DNA of 64,000 bases from Entamoeba invadens IP1 (GCF_000330505.1 NW_004440193.1:30508-94507), one strand, 5' to 3'. Positions 22,194 through 33,307 are shown, counted from the stretch's first letter. The notes: generated by a model from the letters alone, not told the origin. Numbers and translations: made by a program.

Positions 22194-22992
22194 TTATGTG
22201 GAGTTGGAAGTGACAATTTGTCGCATATGATTTGAAAATCCATCGATTGCATCAATTTCATCTTTTGCTTTAATCATCTTTGAATAGTCTGAATTGTGCA
22301 TTAGAATCACTGCACACAAACAAACATAACTAATACAATCTACTATACCACAAGATAAGGAACCTATGTGTTAGTACTGTACACAACTCTGACATCAACA
22401 AACCTTGATAGTACAAGACAAAAGCAGTCATTGCAAGGAGAAATGTCATTAAAAGGAGAAGGTATTTGCATCTGAATTGAAGGTTATCGAGCTTCTGAAG
22501 TTGTGGAGTTTTCCATACAATAGCTAAGAAGGCGAAACAGTGTCCTCCATAAGCGAAGAGTGATAAATAGTGCACAATAAACATAGTGAGGGGAATACCA
22601 TTAAGCATGTAATTAGGAGGGAACAGTTTATAAAGAGGACACACAAAGAGAAGGACGGAAAAAAGAAGTGCGGAAAGGAATGAGAGCGTGAAGTAATACT
22701 TGTTTTTGTGTGTGATGAATAACGAAGCAAGAGGAATGTGAAGAGCAATTGTATAATAGAACCACACCAATGACACAACGATGCCCATTGATACCGAAAT
22801 ATACCACTCCGGCGGCAGAACAGAAACTTCCATTAACATTGGAAGTGCTTTTGGAGGAAAATGGTGTTGAATGATCGCAATAACTATGTTTATTGCTTTA
22901 CTCGTGCCATCAACTAAGAGAGCCAACTTGACCATAAGTGGTGTCAATCCAATTCCATTGTGTAAAACCTGTTTCAGGTCGTTCATTACCAT
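22194..22992 (-). CDS. Multi-pass membrane protein, two exons
   Basis: Exon 1 22992-22404, intron 22403-22364 (40 nt, GTTTGT...CATAG, with TACTAAC near its end), exon 2 22363-22194; 252 residues. At least five hydrophobic segments are seen: around residues 65-95, 105-127, 135-160, 172-195 and, encoded by exon 2, GIVDCISYVCLCAVIL. The N-terminus is amphipathic. A cytosolic tail of about 35 residues follows. There is no signal peptide. Unspliced, the protein would lose its last helix and tail. No family recognised; it may be an Entamoeba-specific receptor-like or transport protein. Confidence 0.7.
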
Positions 22993-24212
22993 TCGTTCTA
23001 AGTTTTCGAGTTTTTCATCAACGGCTGCGTTTTACAGGAAGTGCTTGATTTTACTTTTGTGTGGTTATCTTGTTGTTCTATTTCTCTTAGTACTTTTCGG
23101 GATCTAAAGGGTGTTCTCTTTCTTGTGTTTCTAATTTTAGGTGTCATCGTATTGTTTTGTTTTTTTGTGAAACTAAAAAAAATAACAAGTAAACTATTTG
23201 AAACCAATTTTCAATGGTTTCAATCCATCCTCTGTTTTTTTTCTTATATTCAATTTCAAATATATAATTAAACTATACTTCCAGTATTTAAAGTATGTTT
23301 AATTATACTTATAATTCAGAGGATATGTGTTTGATTACTATTATTAAATTAATAATAAACTAGTATTTCAACAATGTTTTTTTTAATTATCATTAAAAAT
23401 ATATAATTTGCTAATGATTACCACAATAAAATATGTATTGAATTAAATGTATCATTCTTAATATATCATTTTTAATATAAAAAGATTATTTTTACAAAAC
23501 TGTATTAGTACTTTACTATTAAAAAGTAAAGTTTTATTATTTTCAAAAATCAATGATAAAGAACTGGTAATACATAAAAGAATTATACAATTACAAGAAG
23601 AATACAATAAATTAATAAGCTTAATAATTAATAAAAATAAACTAAAACATTTATATAATTAATATAAAGATATAGTAGAGTTGTTTTACCAAACATTAAC
23701 AGAGAAAACAAAACACTTTGTTGTGATATGCCAAATATTTTTAAAAAATATTTAACAGACTTAAACGATGTGTTAAAATTTATCAAACTCCTGTTCTCTG
23801 GTGTTTTTTGTCAAATACAAATTTATTTGGCATTATTTCCTTGTAGTTGGAATGATATGAACCATTTTTTTGAAGACGAAAATACAGTGGACAAACGAAA
23901 ACAAAACACCAAAGAAATGCACTGAACTTCGGGAAAATATGATAAATTGTATAGGTCTTACAATAGTAAATATATTATAATAAAAAGGAACAAATAAGAA
24001 TTCCACACATCCTTGAAAAAAACGGGTAAAAATCCTTTTGAGTATAAGGCAAACTACTTTAGGTTTAATGCCAACACGTCACTCTTTTTTATTTTATTTT
24101 TCAAGGGATGGTATTAAAAAACACACCCAAGAGGTACTGCTTTTGAACCGAGCTTCAATGGTGAAAAGTATCAATTAGAAAAATTAATTCTCAGATCTTT
24201 TTACCAGGCAAA
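22993..24212. other. 1.2 kb AT-rich spacer
   Basis: Low coding character throughout; short ORFs near 23041 and 23728 have AT-driven composition. I see no element or RNA gene. Confidence 0.55.
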
Positions 24213-26308
24213 ATGGCCGAACACGACAGGTTAACAGAGCTGATGAGCTCCCCGTTTGAGCGGAGCATCACACTAACATCTTCATACCTAGTCTCGTCTT
24301 TTTCCATCTGGGGCCTTCCCCCCAATTTCAAGGTCGACGAATTTACTTTTTGGAAAAAAAGTTACAGCTACGACGCTCAGATGCTTTATTGCTCGAAAAA
24401 CGCAGAACTTCAACAACACTTTGCAAAGTTTATTGCCCCACAACCCGTCACTGTTACAAACACCAACAAGTTAGACATTTTAATGACTCCCCCGAAGAAG
24501 TATCTTCTTATCTTACCTGGAGAGACTACAACCTCTTTCTGTTTGTGTTCATTGCTTTGTTTTGTTATACAGTTCTTGTGCTTTTGAACTTGTGATACAA
24601 ATATTTACGTTAAGGCGCATGCATTGTGAGAAAAGAGTTACTCCCATTCCCAAGTGACTTTGTACAAGAAACGAAGTTGCAACAGATATACACATATGGG
24701 AACAACCAACTGGTCACCGACCGTATCTATTGTTTTGTCTCGGAATTTCCTTTCATCAACGCACTCTTTGCAATGTTGGAGGATATGGAGCGATACGATT
24801 TCCACTCGAAGCTGAACTATATCAGGACTTTTTACCTGAGAAACGGGGGGAACCCAACAGAAAAATACGTGTCAGATAAAGCACGAATGGAGGCGTACCT
24901 TTCTCGCGTTTTAAAAGTCCAGGCACCTTCACTCACACAAATAGAGTACCCGATCGAAGTCACGCCCGCTCCAATAAGATACTTTACACGAACTTCTATC
25001 TATTCCACATACCCAACATCAGACCAAATGCCCGCCTGTTGTCTTAATATGATAGGGGACTACGCGTTGTGTCGAATGTTTGTAGGACTTCAACCGAGTG
25101 TGATATTCAATGCACTTGCTTCCTTGCTCACAGGAAGTTCAGTGATACTGGTGGGGAGTAACGCGTCACTTATCACTTCTTCTGTCTTTGGGTTACTCAC
25201 ATTGATGTACCCTTTCATATGGCAAGGGGTGTTAATCCCCTTTGTCCCTGTCGCATTACAAGAATTTCTTGAATCGCCCGTGCCAAGTCTCTACGGCACA
25301 GAAATACCAACAGATGTCACTCGTGTCAATGCAAATGTTTATCAACTTGAACATGGTAACTTGTTTGACCCAAATTTGGCCAAGAAAATTATTAAAACAA
25401 TTCCTTCGGTACAACACAGTCTTCCATTTCTGGGGGAGTTGACTGCAGCAGTGAATTCATGTGTTGTTGCGACGTTTTCAGAAGTCACAAAATTGAAATC
25501 GTTTGAAGAGAGAGAACGAGCACTTGAAAAAATTCCACAAGAGAAATTGGTGAGATTTTCGACGGAAGTCATCCAAGCAGTCAAACATCAATTTTATGAT
25601 AAAATTTTAACGATCATGAAAAATTTCTGCATGTCGCACGGCCCAATCGACTTGACCGATTTTAAACGAAAATTCCCACAACTCATTAAACATGAAACAC
25701 ATAAGAGATTCATCATCGACATGATCGAAAGTCAACACTTTAACGTCTGGTGGTATAGAAATAAGATGAGCGAACTCACTTCAAAAATCGTACAACACCC
25801 ATCACCAACGAGTTTTGGGGGCTCAAGAGCACCTTCAGTCCCTTCATTGTCACCTTGCAGAACACCAGATATCAGGCCTGAGGAAATGAATAAGGAAGCA
25901 AAGATGACAAGTCCACAAACACCACTCGACATCGAATATGGGAAAGAAAGACGTTCCATTGGCGAGAAAACAGTGCTGAGAAGTGACCATAAAAGCACAC
26001 AAAAAGGAGAGCACCACATAACAGTTCCTAAGAACGAAAAGGTGGACTGCATAAAAACCCCAGGTCCTGAAAAACAAGAGGAAAAAATTGAAGAGAGTAT
26101 TCAACAAACAGAGAATATGACCAATACAAGAGGAGATGGTGTGGCAGGTCAGGAGGAGATTCAAGCGGAAATAAAGACCGAAGAAAAAGTCGATCAAAAG
26201 GAGAAGGAGACCCACGAAGAAGAAAAAGTGAGTCCACCATCACCTAAGGAGAACAACACACAGAACGTCGAGCAAGAGAAGAAAAGATGCATCGACCCAT
26301 TGTCTTAA
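24213..26308 (+). CDS. DENN-domain protein (probable Rab GEF), two exons
   Basis: Exon 1 24213-24540, intron 24541-24614 (74 nt, GTTTGT donor, AAG acceptor), exon 2 24615-26308; 673 residues. An upstream-DENN part (SSYLVSSFSIWGLPPNF) leads into the core DENN, recognisable by a block of VIFNALASLLTGSSVILVGS, then LLTLMYPFIWQGVLIPFVP and ESPVPSLYGTEI, the usual 'vS..ls.l...L.YPf.W...IPvlP...aP.P...G' pattern. From about residue 500 the tail is charged and low-complexity, with many EEK/KEE stretches. DENN proteins exchange GDP on Rab GTPases; a Rab gene lies 7 kb away, though any partnership is inference. A CAG acceptor at 24570-24572 gives an early stop, so AAG is preferred. Confidence 0.85.
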
Positions 26309-26482
26309 TTTCTTATATTTGACTTTCAACGCAGATGTCTTTGTTTATTATACTATAAAGAAAGTATATACTATAGTTCTAGTATAGATGGTAAAAATAT
26401 AAAAAAACAATTATTCTAGTATCATATAGTATAGTATTACTTTCCAGCCAGTTAGTAAGGAACTTGATATCTCGAAGGCAAG

Positions 26483-27337
26483 ATGAGCGAGCCAGCAACA
26501 CCACGAGAAGATGCAAAACAAGACAAACAATTTGAGAAGGACAAGGAGAATATCAAGAAGTACGCGAAAGATCTCAACCGATTTTTTTCATACACGAAGA
26601 AGCGTCCGAACTTCAAGGTGGTGTACTCGTCGACGTTGTACGGGTTTGACCGAAAAAAGTTGTACGACACAGTAACAGGGCAGGGCAACATTATGTTCTG
26701 CTTTGAGACAGTTAAGGGCGATGTCTTTGGTTGTTTTGATGAACTTGAAATACCTGAGGCGAACAAGTATGGGTCGAACTCAATCAACAACGACCCACAC
26801 TACTTTGTCTTCTCTCTTGTGAACAAAAGCTTTTATGGAGCTTTTTCATTGACACTTTCCGACCAAAAAGAAAAGAAAAATAAGGCTTTTGCTTACACAC
26901 CCACCCCTCGTGGTGTTGGTATTGTCGACGGTGTAACTAATTTAGGCACTTCAATGGTGACGGGAATCACTCAGGGGATTACACAAGGTATCACATCTTC
27001 TGTCGATGTTATCAGCACCATTGGGCAGACCTCCACCAAAGACTCGGAAGACAAAAAGAAAGTCCGGAGTTTGTATGTGTCGTCTGTGGTGAACACGGAT
27101 TGGTTGCTGGAGACGTATTGTGGGTTCATCATTTCGGGCAATGAGGTGATGTTCAACAAGCGAATGGGAAGTTATTACAAAATCGACGTAGCGCCAGAAG
27201 TCCTCAGCGACGATGAAAGGCAGAAGGCGGAGTTTCTGTCGAAGGTGCAAGACCTTTTTGTTGGAGGGAATCAGCCGAAGGCGGTTGAGTTGAAGAAGAT
27301 GATTGTCATGCAATTCACCTTCGACACTAAAAAGTAA
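26483..27337 (+). CDS. TLDc-domain protein
   Basis: 284 residues, single exon. After a charged leader of ~35 residues comes a TLDc domain: FKVVYSSTLYGFDRKKLYDT, GNIMFCFETVKGDVFGCFDE (the 'g..~.fG.~' core) and HYFVFSLVNKS. The middle is interrupted by a Gly/Thr/Ile-rich low-complexity insert (ITQGITQGITSS), and TLDc-like strands resume (CGFIISGNEVMFNKRMGSYY). TLDc proteins are abundant in Entamoeba; elsewhere they bind the V-ATPase or protect from oxidative stress. The function here is unknown. Confidence 0.75.
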   Translation: MSEPATPREDAKQDKQFEKDKENIKKYAKDLNRFFSYTKKRPNFKVVYSSTLYGFDRKKLYDTVTGQGNIMFCFETVKGDVFGCFDELEIPEANKYGSNSINNDPHYFVFSLVNKSFYGAFSLTLSDQKEKKNKAFAYTPTPRGVGIVDGVTNLGTSMVTGITQGITQGITSSVDVISTIGQTSTKDSEDKKKVRSLYVSSVVNTDWLLETYCGFIISGNEVMFNKRMGSYYKIDVAPEVLSDDERQKAEFLSKVQDLFVGGNQPKAVELKKMIVMQFTFDTKK

Positions 27338-27424
27338 AATTCAGGTATTAATTGTTGTTTTGTTGCAACAAGGGACGCACAGATATCGCCACATTGGTGT
27401 GTAAAAGCAACATAAAAAGATAAT

Positions 27425-29393
27425 TCAATTTGAAAGCGGGTGGATTGGAGTGACTGGCTTTTGCTCCCAAAATATGTCGGACACTTTCTTTGTCGAGTTC
27501 TCACAAACTAGGAGATACAATTTTCGCTTCACCACGGACGACGCAATGATGGTATAGATCTCAAGCGCCTTCTGCTTTTTTGTGAAGTTCTTGTCTATAA
27601 ATGTGTTGAGCTGTGTTTTCCATTTGTCGATATCATCACCAAACTCGTACTCAACTGAAATGTCCTCGATTGCAGTTGTCACATTGTTCCACAGTAACAT
27701 GAATTGATCTTGTTTGAGACGCGGATACAACTTCTGAATGATCTCTAAACCTTTGTTGTACTCGGCTACGACCTTTGCTTTGTTCTCCTCAAGAGTGTCA
27801 TCTAAGGTGCCATTCCCATACACCCCAATATGCTTGATCAGTTTGAAGACTCTGCTATATGTATGAAGAGGTGTCGCTTGTTTATAGTCCTCGATACAGA
27901 AAGTAAGAAGGGTTGTCAGCACCGCCTTTCTATTTTCTCTGTTCTTCTTCCCAAGAAAATCGTAAGCCCCTCCTTCTGAACTAAATTTCTGTTTTTCGCC
28001 CTGAATGCGAGAGGATGACTCAAAACACTTTGTCTCGGTTTTTGATGAGAACCAAGGGAAGCACGACGTCACATCAATGGAAACATTGATTTTGGGACTC
28101 TCATCACCAAAGAGAGGGTCTTCGCTGTCTTCATCCTCCATAATAGACATCAGTGCGACGGGAGCCGAGAGTTGGAGTGGATTGGAGAGGAACGATCTTG
28201 AAAGAAGGGAAAGTGGTGGTGTCTGTGTGATGAGTAAAAGAAGTGTTACCGCACAGTGGAAGTCGATTGTGTTGTGTTCTTTGAGTAAGTAAACGATATT
28301 GTCGCAAAGTCTGTTGTTTTCGCCAAGGGGGAGAATTGGCACTATCAAGCAATGGGAAATAAGGGCGAGGAATTGAGTTGGGAACTTTGATAAATAGAGG
28401 TGAATTAAGAATTGGAGGCAGTCGACTTTCTTTGGAGTTGTTGCTGTAGCGGAGATGAAAGCTGGGAGGATGTGTGGGTATATCATTTTGTCGAAAAGGG
28501 AATATGTCAAAGTGTCTGGGTATGGTGGTGGCAGTGTCAGTAAGTCGGTCAAAAAGTAAATGTCATCGATCATGATTTGGAGAGTAGTGGGAAGGGAGTG
28601 GACATGTCTGAGTATTAAAGTGAATAAGTGTGGGTAGAAGTGTGATCTTGAATATTCGAGATAATACGCGTTAAAAGCTTTGTCGGTAGTGAACGCAGTG
28701 AATTGGAGGATGATGTTTCGTGCGTGAGAGACAACCATTGAGTCTTTGTGACTCAACAAAAGAACAGCCTCACTTAAAATCGGACATGTGTTCGTCTGAT
28801 GATTATAAAAGAATTGAAGTGTGTCATCAGTCAATCGCAAAGAAATACTTTTGAGCATCGAAACATAAGGAGATATGATATCGTCGTCGTTTCTGTCGAT
28901 GGGAAGGTTAAGTATAGTGTCGATGTTTGTTTGACTGAGTAAGAAATCTATGTGTAAGAATAGAGAAGAATGATAGACTTATAAAACGCAGACTACAGAC
29001 GTTATCAAAGGAAATAGTGGTAATGTAACAGAAGATACAAACAGAGAAAATTTGTCTGCTTAATGTTCTCGACGAGAATGGCGAAGCATTGGAGAAACTG
29101 GAGAGTAGCTGGTTTCTTTCCTTTTTTTACTATGTCGACGATGACGGGAAAAAGATTATCGTCGAGGAAAGCGTCGGTAATACCTTGATTGTGTTTGTCG
29201 CCCCAAACCAACATTTCCACGGTGTCCCGCATTGCGTTGAGATGGACTTGGATGTCTTTTTGTGGTGTTGTGAGAATTTGTCCGAGAACACTGTAAGTCA
29301 CAATTAGTTGAATAAGACGAAATACAATACAAACTGCATTTTTTTCTCATTGAAGCGCTTTGAGTTGTCTTCTTTCTTTTCACGAGAAAACAT
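27425..29393 (-). CDS. CLEC16A/Ema (FPL-domain) homologue, three exons
   Basis: Exons 29393-29335, 29290-29043 and 28947-27425; introns of 44 and 95 nt with GTTTGT donors and TAG/CAG acceptors; 609 residues. The FPL domain is clear once spliced: FLDDNLFPVIVDIVKKGKKP, LQFLQCFAILVENIKQ, then NFLYFLLSQTNID across intron 2, and MLKSISLRLTDDTLQFFYN. These match the family pattern 'LQ.LQ....i.N......YLLSN..iN' and 'LK.lSLkLn..T.qFF.n'. CLEC16A family proteins act at endolysosomal membranes in autophagy and mitophagy. The rest is helical and leucine-rich, with a short acidic segment (EDEDSEDP). It is shorter than metazoan members (about 1050). Confidence 0.85.
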
Positions 29394-29579
29394 AATCAAT
29401 TTACAGTTTCAAAGAATTTTTAAAAGGAAATCTTATTGGATATAAAAAGAGTCAAAAATTGAAAAAAATTTCAAAACCAAAAAATTCAAAACAACACCAA
29501 AATATCATTTATGGTATTGATGGAGTTCTTGGGCGGAAAAATGTTATAAAAAACATAATAACTCGAAAAGATAAAAAGA

Positions 29580-30422
29580 ATGACTCTGGTGAATGAGTCG
29601 ACTATAGTCGATTGTCCTGATGAAACCACTGTTTTACAACTCGACCTTAATGCAGACACCGCAACAGATATAGAGGAACAAGACTCGACCCTCATACTCG
29701 ACATCACTAAAGAGAAAAAACGGATGGAACGGGAGGAAAACAACCGTCTCAAAACACTTGGGATCAGAAAACGACTTCCTCGAGCATGTAAAGGTGCACC
29801 AATGCCAAGGTTCAGTGAGTCATCTTTTGCTCAAAAAGAACAGATCACAAAAGATGGTGTGAAACAAGCTTTAAATAAAGTGTCAAAGAAGTTGAAACAA
29901 AAAGACACAAAAATTGTGAAAGCGCCAAAGGGTGAGGTTATTTATAAGAAAAAGAAGAAAAGCAATTTGAAGAAGACAGACAATGAGAACACAACTGAAA
30001 GTACTGAATCTAAAGAAATGTCAGAAGAATCTAATCAAGAAATAGCAGAAGAAAAAGGAACGAAAGGTGAAGAAGCAAAACAGCTCAAACGAAGCACGTT
30101 AGAACCAAAGAAATTTAAGAAGCCTGCAAAACTGAGTGTTTCTTTCAAGTCATACAAATCTTCAAAACGATCTGAAGAACCAAAGGTAACAGAAAGTAAT
30201 ACTAAAACAGCAAGTTGGCAATATTTTGATCAAAATTGGGTCGATTTTGGGTCTGAAGACTCCGCAAGGATCGAGAATGAATATAAACAACTCGTTGACC
30301 ACCCCAAGTGGACCAAAGTTATTTTGCAAATTGGAGACAACAAGATCAGATTCAACTTCAAACAAATGTTGCAAACTGGAAAGGACAAGATACCGAAGAG
30401 TATCAAAAGAACGCTTATTTGA
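29580..30422 (+). CDS. WWE-domain protein with charged leader
   Basis: 280 residues, single exon. Residues 1-205 are low-complexity and very Lys/Glu-rich, with several nuclear-localisation-like runs (KKKKK). The last ~70 residues form a WWE domain: SWQYFDQNWVDF, ARIENEYKQL, VILQIGDNKIRFNFKQMLQT, ending KSIKRTLI, matching the 'W.y....W..y......iE..y......v.l.i....y.vdF..M.Q' pattern. WWE domains recognise iso-ADP-ribose in poly(ADP-ribose) and usually sit beside PARP, RING or HECT domains; here no partner domain exists. A reader or adaptor for PAR signalling in the nucleus is inferred. Confidence 0.8.
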   Translation: MTLVNESTIVDCPDETTVLQLDLNADTATDIEEQDSTLILDITKEKKRMEREENNRLKTLGIRKRLPRACKGAPMPRFSESSFAQKEQITKDGVKQALNKVSKKLKQKDTKIVKAPKGEVIYKKKKKSNLKKTDNENTTESTESKEMSEESNQEIAEEKGTKGEEAKQLKRSTLEPKKFKKPAKLSVSFKSYKSSKRSEEPKVTESNTKTASWQYFDQNWVDFGSEDSARIENEYKQLVDHPKWTKVILQIGDNKIRFNFKQMLQTGKDKIPKSIKRTLI

Positions 30423-30635
30423 TTTTGGTGTGTATGTTATGGATTCTTTTTTTGACTTTTTCAATGGGTATGGGGAGTGCGTCTATTTATGGTGTAGACA
30501 CACACTTCAACACAAGATGGCTTAGAAAGAAAGGGAATAGTTTTGTCAAACTATTGTATAGTATTAGTATAGTTATCCACTAATTCATCTGGGGGTATAA
30601 AACCCTACAATTGACTTCATCTGGATTAAGAACCG

Positions 30636-31331
30636 ATGAGAGTAGGTGTACTCACCCCAATGGCAGAAGAACTTGAGGCGGTCTGTCGAGTCTTTCCAAA
30701 CTGCGAAAAGAAAGAGAAAAACGGATTCGTTTATTATGAGACACGTTTACAAACCAATGAAGTGATTGTTTTTCAGTGCGGAGTCGGGAAGGTGAACGCA
30801 GCCGTTGCTGTGTCGATATTAAAGTACGAATTCCAGGTGGACATTGTTATTAACTCGGGGTGTGCTGGTGGAGCCCTTCCGGAACAAAAAGTCCTTGACA
30901 TAGTCATTGGGACCGAGTTGGTCTATACTGACGTGGATATTACCCCTCTTGGATACAAATATGGACAAATCTGCGACGAACCGATGTACTGGAAAACCGA
31001 CGATAAACTTATGGCTGTTGCAAGAGATGCGACAAAGGACGTATCAAACGTCTGCTATGGTATAATTGGGACTTCGGATGCATTCTGCACCAAACCAAAA
31101 ATCGAAGAGATGCAGAGCAAATTTGAGCGGAAGGTGGCATGCACAGAGATGGAAGGGTGTGGTGTGGCACACGCATGCACTAAACTCGGGATCAAGTTTT
31201 TGGTCATCCGATCGCTTTCTGATGTCCCTTCTGCAAACGCGGAGAACCATATTGAGTATAGGGTGTTTGTCATCCAAGCTGTCGAGAACATTGCGAAAGT
31301 CCTTTTCAACATCATTTCTAAGTTAAATTAA
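30636..31331 (+). CDS. 5'-methylthioadenosine/S-adenosylhomocysteine nucleosidase
   Basis: 231 residues, about the usual MTAN length (~230). It starts RVGVLTPMAEELEAV (catalytic Glu region) and has VIVFQCGVGKVNAAVAVSIL, INSGCAGGAL, GIIGTSDAFC, ACTEMEGCGVAHAC (Met and Glu that bind the ribose), and VIRSLSDV with the catalytic Asp. It hydrolyses MTA and SAH to adenine plus the thioribose or ribosylhomocysteine, in methionine salvage and methyl recycling. The family is bacterial and plant-like; animals use a phosphorylase instead. Cytosolic, no signal peptide. Confidence 0.9.
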   Translation: MRVGVLTPMAEELEAVCRVFPNCEKKEKNGFVYYETRLQTNEVIVFQCGVGKVNAAVAVSILKYEFQVDIVINSGCAGGALPEQKVLDIVIGTELVYTDVDITPLGYKYGQICDEPMYWKTDDKLMAVARDATKDVSNVCYGIIGTSDAFCTKPKIEEMQSKFERKVACTEMEGCGVAHACTKLGIKFLVIRSLSDVPSANAENHIEYRVFVIQAVENIAKVLFNIISKLN

Positions 31332-31381
31332 AGTCAATTGAGTCGTTCCACTTTTTTTTTCTCAAGAAACTTGAAAGTCAA

Positions 31382-31525
31382 ATGTTCCCTATTAAAGTTG
31401 ACCCAGTCCAACTCTCCCTCGACTTCGAAGACCTCCCGCAATCCCCACAACAACAACAACAATCGCCACCATCTTCACAACTACAAACGAACCGACAAAG
31501 CTCACAACAATTGCAACCATTTTAG
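31382..31525 (+). CDS. Possible 47-residue Gln/Pro-rich protein
   Basis: ATG at 31382 to TAG at 31523-31525. The peptide starts FPIKVDPVQLSLDFEDLP and continues with runs of Gln, Ser and Pro. GC content and codon choice match real genes here, unlike the AT-rich flanks, and it lies between two genes with room for its own signals. It would be too short for most gene callers. No family recognised; an exon of an unseen gene is an alternative. Confidence 0.4.
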   Translation: MFPIKVDPVQLSLDFEDLPQSPQQQQQSPPSSQLQTNRQSSQQLQPF

Positions 31526-31672
31526 TGTGTTTGGGTTTCTTGTATACAAACCTCTAAAAAGAAAAAGTTACTCTAATTACAATAAAATATGTTTTATAGT
31601 TAAATATAGTTATTACTACGTGTTTTACCTTAGTAATAAATTACTAGATTACTAATAGTTAAAAAAACTGAT

Positions 31673-33307
31673 TTAATTCTGTTCGAGGAGCAATGTCTTT
31701 GGTGGCTGATCGGAAACTTCAGCAGGACCATAGTACTGAACAGCACCTGGGAAGGCATAATCCTCAGCAAGGGCCCAAGCTTCTCTTTTCGACTCGTAAT
31801 ATTTGAATGGCTTTCCATTCAGCTCGACAAGAGCTTTTTGGATGACAGGCTTGAGTGAGCCGTTTCTTTGTTCCATGTTCATCATGACTGTCAATGGCAC
31901 ACCACCACAGATCCATTCAGTGGATGGGCCCTTCAATCCAGAGATGCAACAGATTTGTCCCGTCTTCTTATAAGCAGCAAGGATGAAGGAAGTGTAGCCA
32001 AGAGCATAACAGTAGGTGGCATCAAAGTTGGTTGGGAAAGCACATCTTCCTTCATAACCGAAGAAGTGATGAACTGGGGTGAATGGCACTTTAGAACCTC
32101 TTCTCTTTAATTCGTTCTTAATAATACCAGAGACAAAGGTTTCAGTCTCAATGGCAGAGACATTCACATTGCCATGTGGATCTCTGTCTAACAACAATTG
32201 TTTGGCAATGTTGTCTGGGAGTCCTGAGAACACTTCACCCATCTCCTTTGGGATGTGTTCAATGACAAAAGCTTTTTGTTGAGCAAATTCAGTCAACTTG
32301 GCATACTCTTCCTTTTTATGAGCAAGGAGATCATTCAACTGCTCAATGAGAACTTTAACTTCTGGAATAAACTCAAGAAGACCTTCTGGAATCAAAACAA
32401 CACCAAAGTTTAATCCATCTTGGCTTCTCTTGACAACTAAGTCGGTCAATTTGTTTGCAATTTGATTGACAGTCATCTTCTTGGCTTCAACTTCTTCTGA
32501 GACGATAGCATATGTTGGTTGTGCTTGGAGGGAAGCTTCAAGAGCAATATGTGAAGCACTTCTTCCCATCAACTTGATGAAATGCCAATACTTTCTTGAT
32601 GAAATGGCATCTCTTTCAATGTTTCCAATTGACTCGGAATAAGTCTTGCAGGCGGTATCAAACCCAAAGGAGACTTCAATGTACTCGTTCTTCAAATCAC
32701 CATCAATAGTCTTTGGAACACCAACAAAGACACATTTGCTGTTCTTGGCAGCAAAGTACTCGGCGAGTAAAGCACAGTTAGTGTTGGAATCATCACCACC
32801 AACTACGATCAAGGCATCGAGTTCAAGAGCAGAAATGTTCTTGAATGCGGTAGCAAACTGTTCGTCGGTTTCAATCTTTGTTCTGCCAGAGCCAACGATA
32901 TCAAAGCCACCCATATTACGGTATTTGTCAATCAACTCTGAAGTGATCTCAATGTACTCATTCTTCAAGATTCCACCAGCACCACACTTGAAGCCAAAGA
33001 GCTTGTTCTCCTTGTTCCCTTTCATAAGACCATCATAAAGACCAGCAACGACATTGTGTCCACCAGCAGCAGGTCCACCAGAAAGAATAAACCCACATCT
33101 CATTTTTCTGTGAATCTCCTCGGACTTTCCTGCAGCAAGCTTGGCAGCTGGGAGACCATAAGTGTGTTTGAAGAGCTCGGAAAGCTCCTTCTGATCGACT
33201 TTCGACTGAGTCTTTGGTCCATCTTCAACAATCACGTTGTCAATATCGACAATGTGCTTGGGAAGAACTGGCTGATATTTCAGTCTTAGTGTGTGGAGTG
33301 CTGACAT
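31673..33307 (-). CDS. PPi-dependent 6-phosphofructokinase
   Basis: 544 residues, the length of the Entamoeba long-form (~60 kDa) PFK. Key motifs are GFILSGGPAAGGHNV (nucleotide/PPi loop), DALIVVGGDDSNTN (GGDD, where ATP enzymes have GGDG), VPKTIDGDLKN (PKTIDGD with the following Lys that selects PPi), IALEASLQAQPTYAIV and VLIPEGLLE. It phosphorylates fructose 6-phosphate with pyrophosphate, reversibly, and is the main glycolytic PFK of these mitochondrion-poor amoebae. Single exon; strong codon bias suggests high expression. The ATG at 33307 is the first in frame. Confidence 0.95.
   Translation of the reverse strand: MSALHTLRLKYQPVLPKHIVDIDNVIVEDGPKTQSKVDQKELSELFKHTYGLPAAKLAAGKSEEIHRKMRCGFILSGGPAAGGHNVVAGLYDGLMKGNKENKLFGFKCGAGGILKNEYIEITSELIDKYRNMGGFDIVGSGRTKIETDEQFATAFKNISALELDALIVVGGDDSNTNCALLAEYFAAKNSKCVFVGVPKTIDGDLKNEYIEVSFGFDTACKTYSESIGNIERDAISSRKYWHFIKLMGRSASHIALEASLQAQPTYAIVSEEVEAKKMTVNQIANKLTDLVVKRSQDGLNFGVVLIPEGLLEFIPEVKVLIEQLNDLLAHKKEEYAKLTEFAQQKAFVIEHIPKEMGEVFSGLPDNIAKQLLLDRDPHGNVNVSAIETETFVSGIIKNELKRRGSKVPFTPVHHFFGYEGRCAFPTNFDATYCYALGYTSFILAAYKKTGQICCISGLKGPSTEWICGGVPLTVMMNMEQRNGSLKPVIQKALVELNGKPFKYYESKREAWALAEDYAFPGAVQYYGPAEVSDQPPKTLLLEQN

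Noticed and set aside
23728..23925. 65-residue ORF in the spacer before the DENN gene
   Set aside because: AT-driven composition, no GC rise, no recognisable motif.
24570..24600. CAG acceptor for the DENN intron
   Set aside because: Splicing there leads to an in-frame stop within a few codons; the AAG at 24612-24614 keeps the frame.
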